7,294 bases of DNA from Lysobacterales bacterium. GTDB taxonomy: Bacteria; Pseudomonadota; Gammaproteobacteria; Xanthomonadales; SZUA-36. A program made the translations under genes and the position numbers. The stretch spans positions 1 to 7,294 of the forward strand of contig JAPHTE010000397.1 in NCBI GenBank assembly GCA_026196445.1, in the 5' to 3' direction. Each line of letters begins with the position of its first letter. Within the stretch, counting starts at the first letter, position 1. The notes beneath the pieces are model-generated. The model was not told where the DNA came from, made no database searches, and saw only the letters and a list, made by a program, of their open reading frames with translations. Positions 1-6,171 of the stretch are shown one piece after another.

Positions 1-90
1 ATGACCACCCACGGCAGCCTGCGCCCCGAGGGATTCGAGTTACAGGAATGCCACATGGTCAGTGGGCGGCACCAGGGGGTGGCGGCATGA
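1..90 (+). CDS. ccmA: CcmA, haem exporter ATP-binding protein (3' end only)
   Basis: This is the last 29 codons of an open frame running in from the left edge and ending at TGA 88-90. CcmA is the cytoplasmic ABC ATPase that pairs with CcmB and powers release of haem-loaded CcmE from CcmC. What remains starts MTTHGSL, which matches the switch-histidine (H-loop) region of ABC ATPases, found near the C-terminus of CcmA as (L)TTH. The Walker and signature motifs lie outside the window. The ATG at position 1 is probably an internal methionine rather than a start, because the H-loop cannot begin a functional ATPase. The stop overlaps the ccmB start by four bases (ATGA). Identification rests on the H-loop remnant plus position directly before ccmB. 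Confidence 0.85.
   Translation: MTTHGSLRPEGFELQECHMVSGRHQGVAA
74..80 (+). promoter_or_regulatory. Ribosome binding site of ccmB
   Basis: AGGGGGT lies six bases before the ATG at 87, inside the end of ccmA. It favours that ATG over the in-frame ATG at 48, which would add 13 non-family residues. Confidence 0.6.
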
Positions 91-770
91 GCCAGCAATC
101 CTCGAAGACCGCGTTCCTGGCGCTGCTGCGCAGGGATTTTCTGCTGGCCTACCGGCGGCGCGCCGAACTATTACAACCACTGGCATTTTTGCTGGTGGTC
201 ACCGCGCTGTTCCCACTGGGTGTTGGGCCATCACCGCAACTTTTGGCCAGTATTGCGCCGGGCGTGATCTGGATCGCTGCGCTGCTGGCGACCGTGTTGT
301 CCCTGGACAGCCTGTTCCGCTCTGATTTTGAAGACGGAACGTTGGAACAAATGGTGATTTCAGGCCAGCCGCTGGCGCTGATCGCGCTGGCCCGTACAGT
401 GGCCCACTGGTTGGTGGCGGGACTGCCGATCGTGCTGTTGTCACCCTTATTGGCCCTTTGGATGAACCTTCCCGACGAGGGCATGTCAATCCTGATTGAG
501 ACATTGATAATTGGCACCCCGGTCCTGAGCCTGATTGGTGCCATTGGTGGTGCGTTGACGGTGAGTTTGAAGCGGGGAGGCCAGCTATTGTCTTTACTGG
601 TATTTCCCCTGTATGTGCCTTTATTGATCCTGGCGACCGGCGCTGTGAGCGCCGCGATTGTCGGTTTACCTTATGCCGCGCAGGTTTACTATATGTATGC
701 GGGATTGATCGCGGCATTAACCTTAGCCCCGTTTGCAACGGCGGCAGCGCTTAAATTGAGTCTTAGTTGA
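87..770 (+). CDS. ccmB: CcmB, haem exporter membrane protein
   Basis: CcmB is the membrane subunit of the CcmA-CcmB ABC complex; ATP hydrolysis by CcmA is needed to free holo-CcmE from CcmC-CcmD. The 227-residue product is close to the usual ~220. It has a basic N-terminus (RRDFLLAYRRRAE, residues 15-27) followed by about six hydrophobic segments. Family-type motifs are visible: LFRSDFEDGTLEQ at about 76-88 and LKRGGQLLSLLVFPLYVPLL at 161-180. The start at 87 is chosen because it gives the normal CcmB N-terminus, has a purine-rich RBS and overlaps the ccmA stop as ATGA; the same frame is open back to an ATG at 48 but that adds unrelated residues. The stop overlaps the ccmC start by one base. 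Confidence 0.95.
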   Translation: MSQQSSKTAFLALLRRDFLLAYRRRAELLQPLAFLLVVTALFPLGVGPSPQLLASIAPGVIWIAALLATVLSLDSLFRSDFEDGTLEQMVISGQPLALIALARTVAHWLVAGLPIVLLSPLLALWMNLPDEGMSILIETLIIGTPVLSLIGAIGGALTVSLKRGGQLLSLLVFPLYVPLLILATGAVSAAIVGLPYAAQVYYMYAGLIAALTLAPFATAAALKLSLS

Positions 771-1519
771 TGAATCGAGTTACGTTATTTTTTCACAAGG
801 CGGGATCACCGCCCTGGTTCTACCGGGTAAGCGGCCTGCTGATCCCGTGGTTTTGGGCTATTTTCATCGTACTCACTGCAATAGGCTTGTACCTTGGCCT
901 GATCAAGGCGCCGGTTGATTATCAGCAGGGCGAGACGGTACGCATCATGTATTTGCACGTGCCATCCGCCTGGATGTCAATGATGATTTACGGCTTCATG
1001 GCCATCATGGGCTTCATTGCGCTGGTGTGGCGCATCCGCATGATGGAAGTGCTGGTCATTTCCAGCGCGCCGATCGGGGCCGCGTTCACCCTCATCGCGC
1101 TGATCACCGGCTCGCTGTGGGGCCGCCCGATGTGGGGCACCTTCTGGGTCTGGGATGCGCGCCTGACATCAGAACTGGTGCTGCTGTTCCTCTATTTCGG
1201 CGTTATCGCGCTGTACAAGGCCTACGATGAACCACGCAAAGCTGCGCGTGCAGCTTCATTGCTGTCCATCGTCGGCGCTTTCAACCTGCCCATCATCTAT
1301 TTCTCGGTGGTTTGGTGGAACACCCTGCACCAGGGCAGCAGCTTCACCGGGGATGGTCCCGGTATCCACCCCAGCATGTTGTGGCCACTGCTGATCATGG
1401 CCACCACGATGAAATTCTATTATGGTGCCAGCCTGCTGAGCCGGGCCAGGTTGACCTTGCTGAAGCAGGATCACCGCAAGCGCTGGGTGCAGGACCTTTT
1501 ATCGGGGGAGAATAGCTAA
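770..1519 (+). CDS. ccmC: CcmC, haem handling protein that loads CcmE
   Basis: CcmC is the inner-membrane protein that presents haem to CcmE and, with CcmD, catalyses the covalent haem-CcmE bond on the periplasmic face. The 249-residue product has six hydrophobic segments. The WWD signature is complete at about residues 117-134 (WGRPMWGTFWVWDARLTS). The two haem-ligand histidines expected in flanking periplasmic loops are H63 (YLHVPSAW) and H187 (NTLHQGSS), matching H60 and H184 of E. coli. The ATG at 770 is preferred; a TTG immediately before it at 767 would add one residue. The start overlaps the ccmB stop (TGATG) with no strong RBS, consistent with translational coupling. The stop overlaps ccmD by one base. 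Confidence 0.97.
   Translation: MNRVTLFFHKAGSPPWFYRVSGLLIPWFWAIFIVLTAIGLYLGLIKAPVDYQQGETVRIMYLHVPSAWMSMMIYGFMAIMGFIALVWRIRMMEVLVISSAPIGAAFTLIALITGSLWGRPMWGTFWVWDARLTSELVLLFLYFGVIALYKAYDEPRKAARAASLLSIVGAFNLPIIYFSVVWWNTLHQGSSFTGDGPGIHPSMLWPLLIMATTMKFYYGASLLSRARLTLLKQDHRKRWVQDLLSGENS
1504..1510 (+). promoter_or_regulatory. Ribosome binding site of ccmD
   Basis: GGGGGAG stands eight bases before the ATG at 1519. It supports the small ccmD frame as a real gene. Confidence 0.65.
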
Positions 1520-1665
1520 TGCCTTCTTACAGCGTATTCGTTATTTCAGCCTACCTGGTCGGCACTGTCGTGCTACTGTGGGTTGCACTGGCGCCCGTAT
1601 TCAATAAACGAACCCTGCTGCGGCAATTGAAGACCCGGCAGGCACGCATGGAAAGATCAAAATGA
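1519..1665 (+). CDS. ccmD: CcmD, small membrane haem exporter subunit
   Basis: CcmD is a small single-span membrane protein that stabilises the CcmABC-CcmE complex and is needed for release of holo-CcmE. The 48-residue product starts MPSYSVFVISAYLVG, has one hydrophobic segment at about residues 5-28, and ends in a basic cytoplasmic tail (NKRTLLRQLKTRQARMERSK as the last 20 residues). This is the usual CcmD layout, including the P...R-LLRQL type segment after the membrane helix, but it lies at the short end of the family. Its start overlaps the ccmC stop (TAATG) and its stop overlaps ccmE (ATGA). A strong RBS precedes it. Sequence conservation in CcmD is low, so the call depends partly on position between ccmC and ccmE. 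Confidence 0.92.
   Translation: MPSYSVFVISAYLVGTVVLLWVALAPVFNKRTLLRQLKTRQARMERSK
1650..1655 (+). promoter_or_regulatory. Ribosome binding site of ccmE
   Basis: GGAAAG lies six bases before the ATG at 1662, within the last codons of ccmD. Confidence 0.5.
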
Positions 1666-2105
1666 CCCCAACACGTAAACGCAGACTCATTGGCGTACTC
1701 GTCATCGTTATCGGTGTCGGTGCGGCCGCCGTAGTTGCCACGAAGGCCCTGAACGAAAACATGTTGTACTTCTGGAGTCCGACAGATGTGCAGGAACAGG
1801 CCATGACACCAGGCAAACGCATCAGGCTGGGCGGTCTGGTCGCCCCCGGCACCGTCAAGCGGGCCCCCGACAGCCTCGCGGTTGCGTTCACCGTCACCGA
1901 TGGCGCTGCTTCGGTCGAGGTTCACTTTGACGGTATCCTGCCCGACCTGTTTCGCGAAGGCCAGGGCGTCATCGCGATCGGCGAAATGATGCCCGCGGGA
2001 CACTTCCAGGCGGCCGAAGTACTGGCCAAGCACGATGAAAACTACATGCCACCCGAGGTGGCGGATGCACTTGAAAAAGCCGGACACGTGGAGGCGGAAC
2101 AATGA
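1662..2105 (+). CDS. ccmE: CcmE, periplasmic haem chaperone
   Basis: CcmE is a membrane-anchored periplasmic protein that carries haem covalently from CcmC to the CcmF-H-I lyase. The 147-residue product has a basic N-terminus (TPTRKRRL), one membrane anchor at about residues 9-27, and an OB-fold beta-barrel domain from about 33 to 125. The haem-binding motif LAKHDENYMP is at 122-130 with the attachment histidine H124 and the axial-ligand tyrosine Y128, matching H130/Y134 in E. coli. This is the common His-type, not the Cys-type CcmE of some deltaproteobacteria and archaea. The C-terminal tail after the motif is short and flexible. The gene overlaps both neighbours by four bases. Confidence 0.97.
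   Translation: MTPTRKRRLIGVLVIVIGVGAAAVVATKALNENMLYFWSPTDVQEQAMTPGKRIRLGGLVAPGTVKRAPDSLAVAFTVTDGAASVEVHFDGILPDLFREGQGVIAIGEMMPAGHFQAAEVLAKHDENYMPPEVADALEKAGHVEAEQ
2089..2094 (+). promoter_or_regulatory. Ribosome binding site of ccmF
   Basis: TGGAGG, seven bases before the ATG at 2102, lies inside the 3' end of ccmE. Confidence 0.6.
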
Positions 2106-4066
2106 CAGTCGAACTCGGCCAGATTTCCCTGCTCGCAGCCCTGCTGACAGGCCTCAGCCTGGGCATTTTCCCGCTGATCGGAAGCTACACCGGTAACAAG
2201 CGCATGATCGCCATGGCGTCCAGCGCGGCCATGATCCAGGCCTTGTTGCTGATCATCGGCTTTGGCATCCTGACCTCGGCCTTCGTGGTCCAGGATTTCT
2301 CGGTCGAGTACGTGGCGAGACACAGCAACTCCCTGCTGCCCATGCATTACCGCTACTCGGCCGTGTGGAGCGCCCACGAGGGCTCGTTGCTGCTGTGGGA
2401 ACTGATACTGTCGCTGTGGACCGCCGCCGTCGTCATTTTCAGCAAACGGCTGCCCGAAGTATTCAAGGCCAGGGTGCTGGCGATACTGGGCTGGGTTTCA
2501 GTCGGCTTCCTGCTGTTCATCATTCTAACTTCTAATCCCTTCGGACGCCTGATACCGTCGGCCGTCGAAGGGGTAGACCTGAACCCGTTGTTGCAGGATT
2601 TCGGTTTGATTATCCATCCGCCGATGCTGTACATGGGATACGTAGGCTTCTCAGTGGCCTTTGCGTTTGCCGTCGCGGCGTTGCTCGGTGGCGAAATCAA
2701 CCGCGACTGGGTGCGCTGGTCGCGGCCCTGGACACTGGTGGCCTGGGCCTTTTTGACCGCCGGTATCGCGCTGGGTAGCTGGTGGGCCTATTACGAACTC
2801 GGCTGGGGTGGCTGGTGGTTCTGGGACCCGGTTGAAAACGCCTCTTTCATGCCATGGCTGGTGGGCACTGCCCTGCTGCACTCCCAGGCCGTAACCGAGA
2901 AACGCGGAGCCTTTGGCAACTGGACCCTGTTGCTGGCCATCTCGGCGTTCTCGCTGAGCCTGCTGGGCACCTTCCTGGTGCGTTCCGGTGTACTGACCTC
3001 GGTGCACGCTTTCGCCTCTGACCCGACCCGCGGTATTTTCATCCTGGCGTACCTGGCCGTGGTGGTCGGCGGCTCACTGACGCTGTACGCGGTGCGGGCG
3101 CCCAAGATGATCCAGGGTGGCGGATTTGCGGGGCTTTCCCGTGAAACCCTGTTGCTGGTAAACAACCTGGTTCTGACGGTCATGGCAGCGATGGTATTGA
3201 CCGGCACACTGTACCCGCTGCTGATCGATGCACTGGGCGCGGGCAAGATCTCGGTAGGCCCTCCCTATTTCGGCCTGCTGTTTTCCATCTTGCTGGTGCC
3301 TTTGGTGCTGACCCTGCCGGTTGGAATTTACATCCGCTGGCAACAGGATGGTGCTGGCCGGCTGGTTAAAAACCTGCGTTGGGCGTTCCTGTTATCGCTG
3401 GCGCTGGGCGTGGTCAGCTGGATCCTGTACCGGGAAATCGGCCTGGCCGCGGCAGCCGGTGTAACCGGCGGTATATGGGTCATACTCGGCAGCCTGTTTT
3501 ACTTCGTGAAGATCACCACCAAGAACCACAAATTCAGGTTGCCCGGCAGCGTGGTCGCCATGACACTGGGACACCTCGGTCTCGGCGTGTTCCTGATCGG
3601 TGTCAGCCTGACCGGCACCCTGAGCAGCGAGAAACACCTGCGCATGGAGGCGGGCGATCAGTATGAAATGGCTGGTTATGACTTCCAGTTCAACGGCACC
3701 CGGGTTGTCCGGGGGCCAAACTACACGGCTGACGAAGGTGAATTCATCGTCTTCAAGGATAACCGCGAAGTCACGCGTCTGTACTCGCAAAAACGCCAGT
3801 ACACGGCCGGTGGCAGCACGATGACCGAAGCGGCCATCGACCCCGGTTTCACGCGTGACCTGTACGTTTCCCTCGGTGAGCCATTGGACGCCAACGGCCA
3901 GGCCTGGGCGGTGCGTATTTATCACAAGCCTTTCATCCGCTGGATATGGCTGGGCGCGATATTCATGCTGACCGGCGGCCTGATCGGTTCCGCCAACAAG
4001 CGTTACCGGCGCAAGATCAAGGCCAACGAACCCGCAGCAACTGCAAGCGAGGGGGCAAGAGCGTGA
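2102..4066 (+). CDS. ccmF: CcmF, core of the cytochrome c haem lyase
   Basis: CcmF is the large inner-membrane protein that takes haem from CcmE and joins it to reduced apocytochrome c at CXXCH, working with CcmH and CcmI. The 654-residue product matches the family length (E. coli 647) and has about 15 hydrophobic segments. The WWD motif is complete at about 235-253 (GWGGWWFWDPVENASFMPW). All four conserved histidines are present: H172 (IIHPPMLYMGY) and H302 (TSVHAFASDP) beside the WWD domain, and H260 (LLHSQ) and H491 (LGHLGLG), which ligate the internal b-type haem in E. coli (H173, H303, H261, H491). A soluble periplasmic domain spans about 507-607, followed by a final membrane helix and a basic, Ala-rich tail. 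The gene overlaps ccmE (ATGA) and ccmG (GTGA). Confidence 0.98.
   Translation: MTVELGQISLLAALLTGLSLGIFPLIGSYTGNKRMIAMASSAAMIQALLLIIGFGILTSAFVVQDFSVEYVARHSNSLLPMHYRYSAVWSAHEGSLLLWELILSLWTAAVVIFSKRLPEVFKARVLAILGWVSVGFLLFIILTSNPFGRLIPSAVEGVDLNPLLQDFGLIIHPPMLYMGYVGFSVAFAFAVAALLGGEINRDWVRWSRPWTLVAWAFLTAGIALGSWWAYYELGWGGWWFWDPVENASFMPWLVGTALLHSQAVTEKRGAFGNWTLLLAISAFSLSLLGTFLVRSGVLTSVHAFASDPTRGIFILAYLAVVVGGSLTLYAVRAPKMIQGGGFAGLSRETLLLVNNLVLTVMAAMVLTGTLYPLLIDALGAGKISVGPPYFGLLFSILLVPLVLTLPVGIYIRWQQDGAGRLVKNLRWAFLLSLALGVVSWILYREIGLAAAAGVTGGIWVILGSLFYFVKITTKNHKFRLPGSVVAMTLGHLGLGVFLIGVSLTGTLSSEKHLRMEAGDQYEMAGYDFQFNGTRVVRGPNYTADEGEFIVFKDNREVTRLYSQKRQYTAGGSTMTEAAIDPGFTRDLYVSLGEPLDANGQAWAVRIYHKPFIRWIWLGAIFMLTGGLIGSANKRYRRKIKANEPAATASEGARA
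4049..4055 (+). promoter_or_regulatory. Ribosome binding site deciding the GTG start of ccmG
   Basis: GAGGGGG sits seven bases before the GTG at 4063. It supports this non-ATG start, which also gives the expected membrane-anchor N-terminus. Confidence 0.6.
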
Positions 4067-4599
4067 ACAGCCGAATCCTGCCGCTGGTGGCGTTCTTCGC
4101 ACTGGTGGCACTACTCGTCGTGGGCTTGAAGATCTCCGACAAGAAAACCAATATCCCGTCACCGCTGATCAACAAGCCGGTACCCGAATTCGATTTGCCG
4201 GTACTGGCGCAGCCCGGGCAACGGATGACCCAGGAATCATTGCTGGGTAAACCCTACCTGGTCAATTTCTGGGGCAGCTGGTGTCCCACCTGCCGGGCCG
4301 AGCACCCGGTCGTTAACCAACTGGCAAAGCTCAACGCCCTTTACATCGTGGGCATGAACTTCCGCGATGAAGAACCCAACGCCGTCGCCTGGCTGAATCG
4401 ATGGGGCGACCCCTATAATGTCAGCCTGGTCGATCATGATGGCCGGGTCAGCATTGATTTTGGCGTCTATGCTGCGCCGGAGACATTCCTGGTCGACCCG
4501 TCCGGCACCATTGTCTTCAAACACCTGGGACAACTCACCTGGGATGTCGTCGAAAAAGAAATTCTGCCACGCGTCGAGAGCATGGAGTCTGAAAGTTAA
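4063..4599 (+). CDS. ccmG: CcmG/DsbE, membrane-anchored periplasmic thioredoxin
   Basis: CcmG is a thioredoxin-fold reductase, fed by DsbD/CcdA, that keeps apocytochrome c or CcmH cysteines reduced before haem attachment. The GTG start gives 178 residues (E. coli 185) and an N-terminal anchor at about 5-21 (ILPLVAFFALVALLVVG). The thioredoxin domain runs from about 40 to 172 with active site WCPTC at 73-77, the following acidic residue E80 (CRAEHP), and the CcmG-type GVYAAPETF loop with cis-proline P139. An in-frame ATG at 3946 is rejected because it would run deep into ccmF and put an unrelated 39-residue segment ahead of the anchor. The stop overlaps the ccmH start by one base (TAATG). No dsbD or ccdA is in the window, so the electron source lies elsewhere. 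Confidence 0.96.
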   Translation: MNSRILPLVAFFALVALLVVGLKISDKKTNIPSPLINKPVPEFDLPVLAQPGQRMTQESLLGKPYLVNFWGSWCPTCRAEHPVVNQLAKLNALYIVGMNFRDEEPNAVAWLNRWGDPYNVSLVDHDGRVSIDFGVYAAPETFLVDPSGTIVFKHLGQLTWDVVEKEILPRVESMESES

Positions 4600-5030
4600 T
4601 GAAACTGAAATCTATCGTTACCGCGTTTTTAGCGATTGCAGTGTCTTTGTCGGTTATGGCACAACAGGAACCGCTGGTATTTGAAAACCAGGCACAACAG
4701 GACCGCTTTGACAAGCTTACCAAGGAGTTGCGCTGCCTCGTTTGTCAGAATCAGAACCTGGCCGATTCGGACGCACAGCTCGCCCATGACCTGCGCCGCG
4801 AGGTTCACGAATTGTTGCTCTCCGGCAGAAACGACGACGAGATCAAGCAGTTCCTGGTCGACCGCTATGGCGATTTTGTACTCTACCGTCCGCCAGTGCA
4901 GACCAATACCTACCTGTTGTGGATTGCACCGTTGATTCTGCTGCTGATCGGCGCCTGGATCCTGCGCGCCAGCATCGGCAAGCGCAGCGAAATGCTCGCG
5001 AACCAGGACCAGACTGATACGACCGACTGA
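4599..5030 (+). CDS. ccmH: CcmH (CycL type), thioredox subunit of the haem lyase
   Basis: CcmH is a periplasmic membrane-anchored protein that takes part in reduction or holding of the apocytochrome CXXCH cysteines together with CcmG, CcmF and CcmI. The 143-residue product has a signal sequence with likely cleavage after VMA (residue 21), the motif RCLVCQNQNLADSDA at about 45-59 with redox cysteines C46 and C49, a helical region, and a C-terminal membrane helix at about 104-123 (YLLWIAPLILLLIGAWIL). The length corresponds to the N-terminal half of E. coli CcmH; the TPR half is encoded separately by the next gene, as in Pseudomonas and alphaproteobacteria. GGAG at 4584-4587 may serve as RBS, and the start overlaps the ccmG stop. 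Confidence 0.97.
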   Translation: MKLKSIVTAFLAIAVSLSVMAQQEPLVFENQAQQDRFDKLTKELRCLVCQNQNLADSDAQLAHDLRREVHELLLSGRNDDEIKQFLVDRYGDFVLYRPPVQTNTYLLWIAPLILLLIGAWILRASIGKRSEMLANQDQTDTTD

Positions 5031-5059
5031 ACCAGTCATGCAAACATGAGAATACCCGA
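5031..5059 (+). promoter_or_regulatory. ccmH-ccmI spacer with two nested mini-ORFs
   Basis: This is the only untranslated gap inside the ccm cluster. It holds ATG CAA ACA TGA (5038-5049), whose stop overlaps ATG AGA ATA CCC GAA TGA (5046-5063), whose stop in turn overlaps the ccmI ATG at 5060. No strong Shine-Dalgarno sequence precedes ccmI. A translational relay from ccmH to ccmI is possible but unproven; chance is a real alternative in so short a stretch. Confidence 0.3.
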
Positions 5060-6145
5060 ATGAATTTCTGGATAATCGCAGTAGTACTGCTCGTAATCTC
5101 CGCCGCCGCATTTTGCTGGCCGTTGTTAGCCGGCAGTGCAAAAGACCGCATCACCGGTGTCCTTATCCTGTTGGCAGTTCCGGTGGCGGGCCTGGGCCTG
5201 TACCAGGTGATCGGCACCCCGGAAGCCATCAACATGCCGGTTGCAAGCCCGCAGCAGACCGCACAGCAGGCGCACATGTCCGGCGAAGACAACATGGACA
5301 TGATGCTGGCGCAACTGAATAAGCGCCTGGCAGAGAACCCTAACAACCCGGATGGATGGCTGATCCTCGGACGCACCCTGAAAACACAACAGCGTTACGC
5401 CGAAGCACAGGAAGCGCTCGAAAGGGCCAACCGCATGGTGCCAGAAACCCCGTTGATCATGGTCGAACTGGCCGAAGCACAGCTGTTTGCCTCCGGCACA
5501 CCTGAGATCACTGCGGATATCAAGCAACTGCTGGAAGCAGCGCTCGCCATCGACCCGCAACAACAGAAGGGCCTGTGGCTGCTCGGATTGGCCGCGGCCG
5601 AGGAAGGTGACGCTGCTACAGCAGTCAAGCACTGGCAGACACTTCTGGCGTTGTTGGAGCCGGGATCAGGTCCCGCACAGAGGGTGTCCGAGCAAATCGC
5701 GATGATCCAGGGCGCAATGAACGGCGCCGCGATGCCGCCGGCTGCAACACCAAGCGAGGCCGGGGAAACTGCCCCCGCTGAAACGGCTCCGGTCGTGGAA
5801 TCCGGTATCCCTGTCACCGTCACGGTTGCTGATGATCTGGCCGGCGCCTTCACTGGCAGCGCAACTTTATTCGTCTTCGTACACCCGGCTGGCGGCGCCG
5901 GAATGCCATTGGCGGTCAAACGCCTGGCCGCAAGCGGTTTCCCGATGAAGCTGAACTTTACCGACGCCGACCTGTTACAACCCGGCGTTTCATTGAAGGA
6001 TTTTGAGCAGCTCGATATCAGTGCCCGTATCTCCCTGGCCGGCAACGTGGTTCCGACGACCGGTGACATCCAGGCCAACAGGGCCACGCTGGATACAAAA
6101 GCGGTCGAGCCAATTGCACTGCACCTCGATCAGCGTATACCCTAA
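5060..6145 (+). CDS. ccmI: CcmI/CycH, apocytochrome c chaperone with TPR domain
   Basis: CcmI binds the C-terminal helix of apocytochromes c and delivers them to CcmF-CcmH. The 361-residue product has two membrane helices (about 3-23 and 33-52), then a periplasmic TPR-like helical region at about 76-220 (for example MMLAQLNKRLAENPNNPDGW at 81-100), an Ala/Pro/Glu-rich linker at about 221-249, and a C-terminal beta-rich CcmI domain at about 250-357 with TLFVFVHPAGG, MPLAVKRL and DISARISLAGN. The start ATG at 5060 places the first membrane helix at the N-terminus. Odd feature: the loop between the two helices is only about 10 residues (AGSAKDR), whereas characterised CcmI proteins have a much longer cytoplasmic loop with a leucine-zipper-like segment. 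The call as CcmI is firm from domain order and position. Confidence 0.93.
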   Translation: MNFWIIAVVLLVISAAAFCWPLLAGSAKDRITGVLILLAVPVAGLGLYQVIGTPEAINMPVASPQQTAQQAHMSGEDNMDMMLAQLNKRLAENPNNPDGWLILGRTLKTQQRYAEAQEALERANRMVPETPLIMVELAEAQLFASGTPEITADIKQLLEAALAIDPQQQKGLWLLGLAAAEEGDAATAVKHWQTLLALLEPGSGPAQRVSEQIAMIQGAMNGAAMPPAATPSEAGETAPAETAPVVESGIPVTVTVADDLAGAFTGSATLFVFVHPAGGAGMPLAVKRLAASGFPMKLNFTDADLLQPGVSLKDFEQLDISARISLAGNVVPTTGDIQANRATLDTKAVEPIALHLDQRIP

Positions 6146-6149
6146 GGAG
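6143..6149 (+). promoter_or_regulatory. Strong Shine-Dalgarno sequence displaced from its start codon
   Basis: TAAGGAG spans the ccmI stop codon and is an excellent anti-16S match, but the next plausible start (ATG 6172) is 22 bases further on, beyond normal spacing. Only a weak GGG (6162-6164) stands at normal distance. The reading frame of the hydrolase is closed just upstream by TGA at 6154-6156, so no longer protein can use this site. Confidence 0.35.
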
Positions 6150-6171
6150 TTTCTGATTTACGGGTAACTAC

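Noticed and set aside
48..86. Longer CcmB starting at the ATG at 48
   Set aside because: It would add 13 residues (MPHGQWAAPGGGG) unlike CcmB and overlap ccmA further; the ATG at 87 has a good RBS and the usual ATGA overlap.
767..769. TTG as the start of ccmC
   Set aside because: The ATG at 770 directly follows and gives a normal CcmC N-terminus; TTG is the weaker start.
1551..2102. Minus-strand open frame opposite ccmD/ccmE
   Set aside because: No family signature, and it covers genes with complete signatures on the other strand.
3946..4062. N-terminal extension of CcmG from the ATG at 3946
   Set aside because: The extra 39 residues are the shifted-frame reading of the end of ccmF and would precede the membrane anchor; the GTG at 4063 with GAGGGGG before it fits better.
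3392..4162. Long open frame on the minus strand opposite ccmF/ccmG
   Set aside because: It lies wholly opposite two certain genes, has no recognisable domain, and its open length is explained by codon bias of the GC-rich coding strand.
5395..6087. Open frame of 230 codons on the minus strand opposite ccmI
   Set aside because: Ser/Ala-rich low-complexity translation with no motif, antisense to a well-identified CcmI; a shadow frame.
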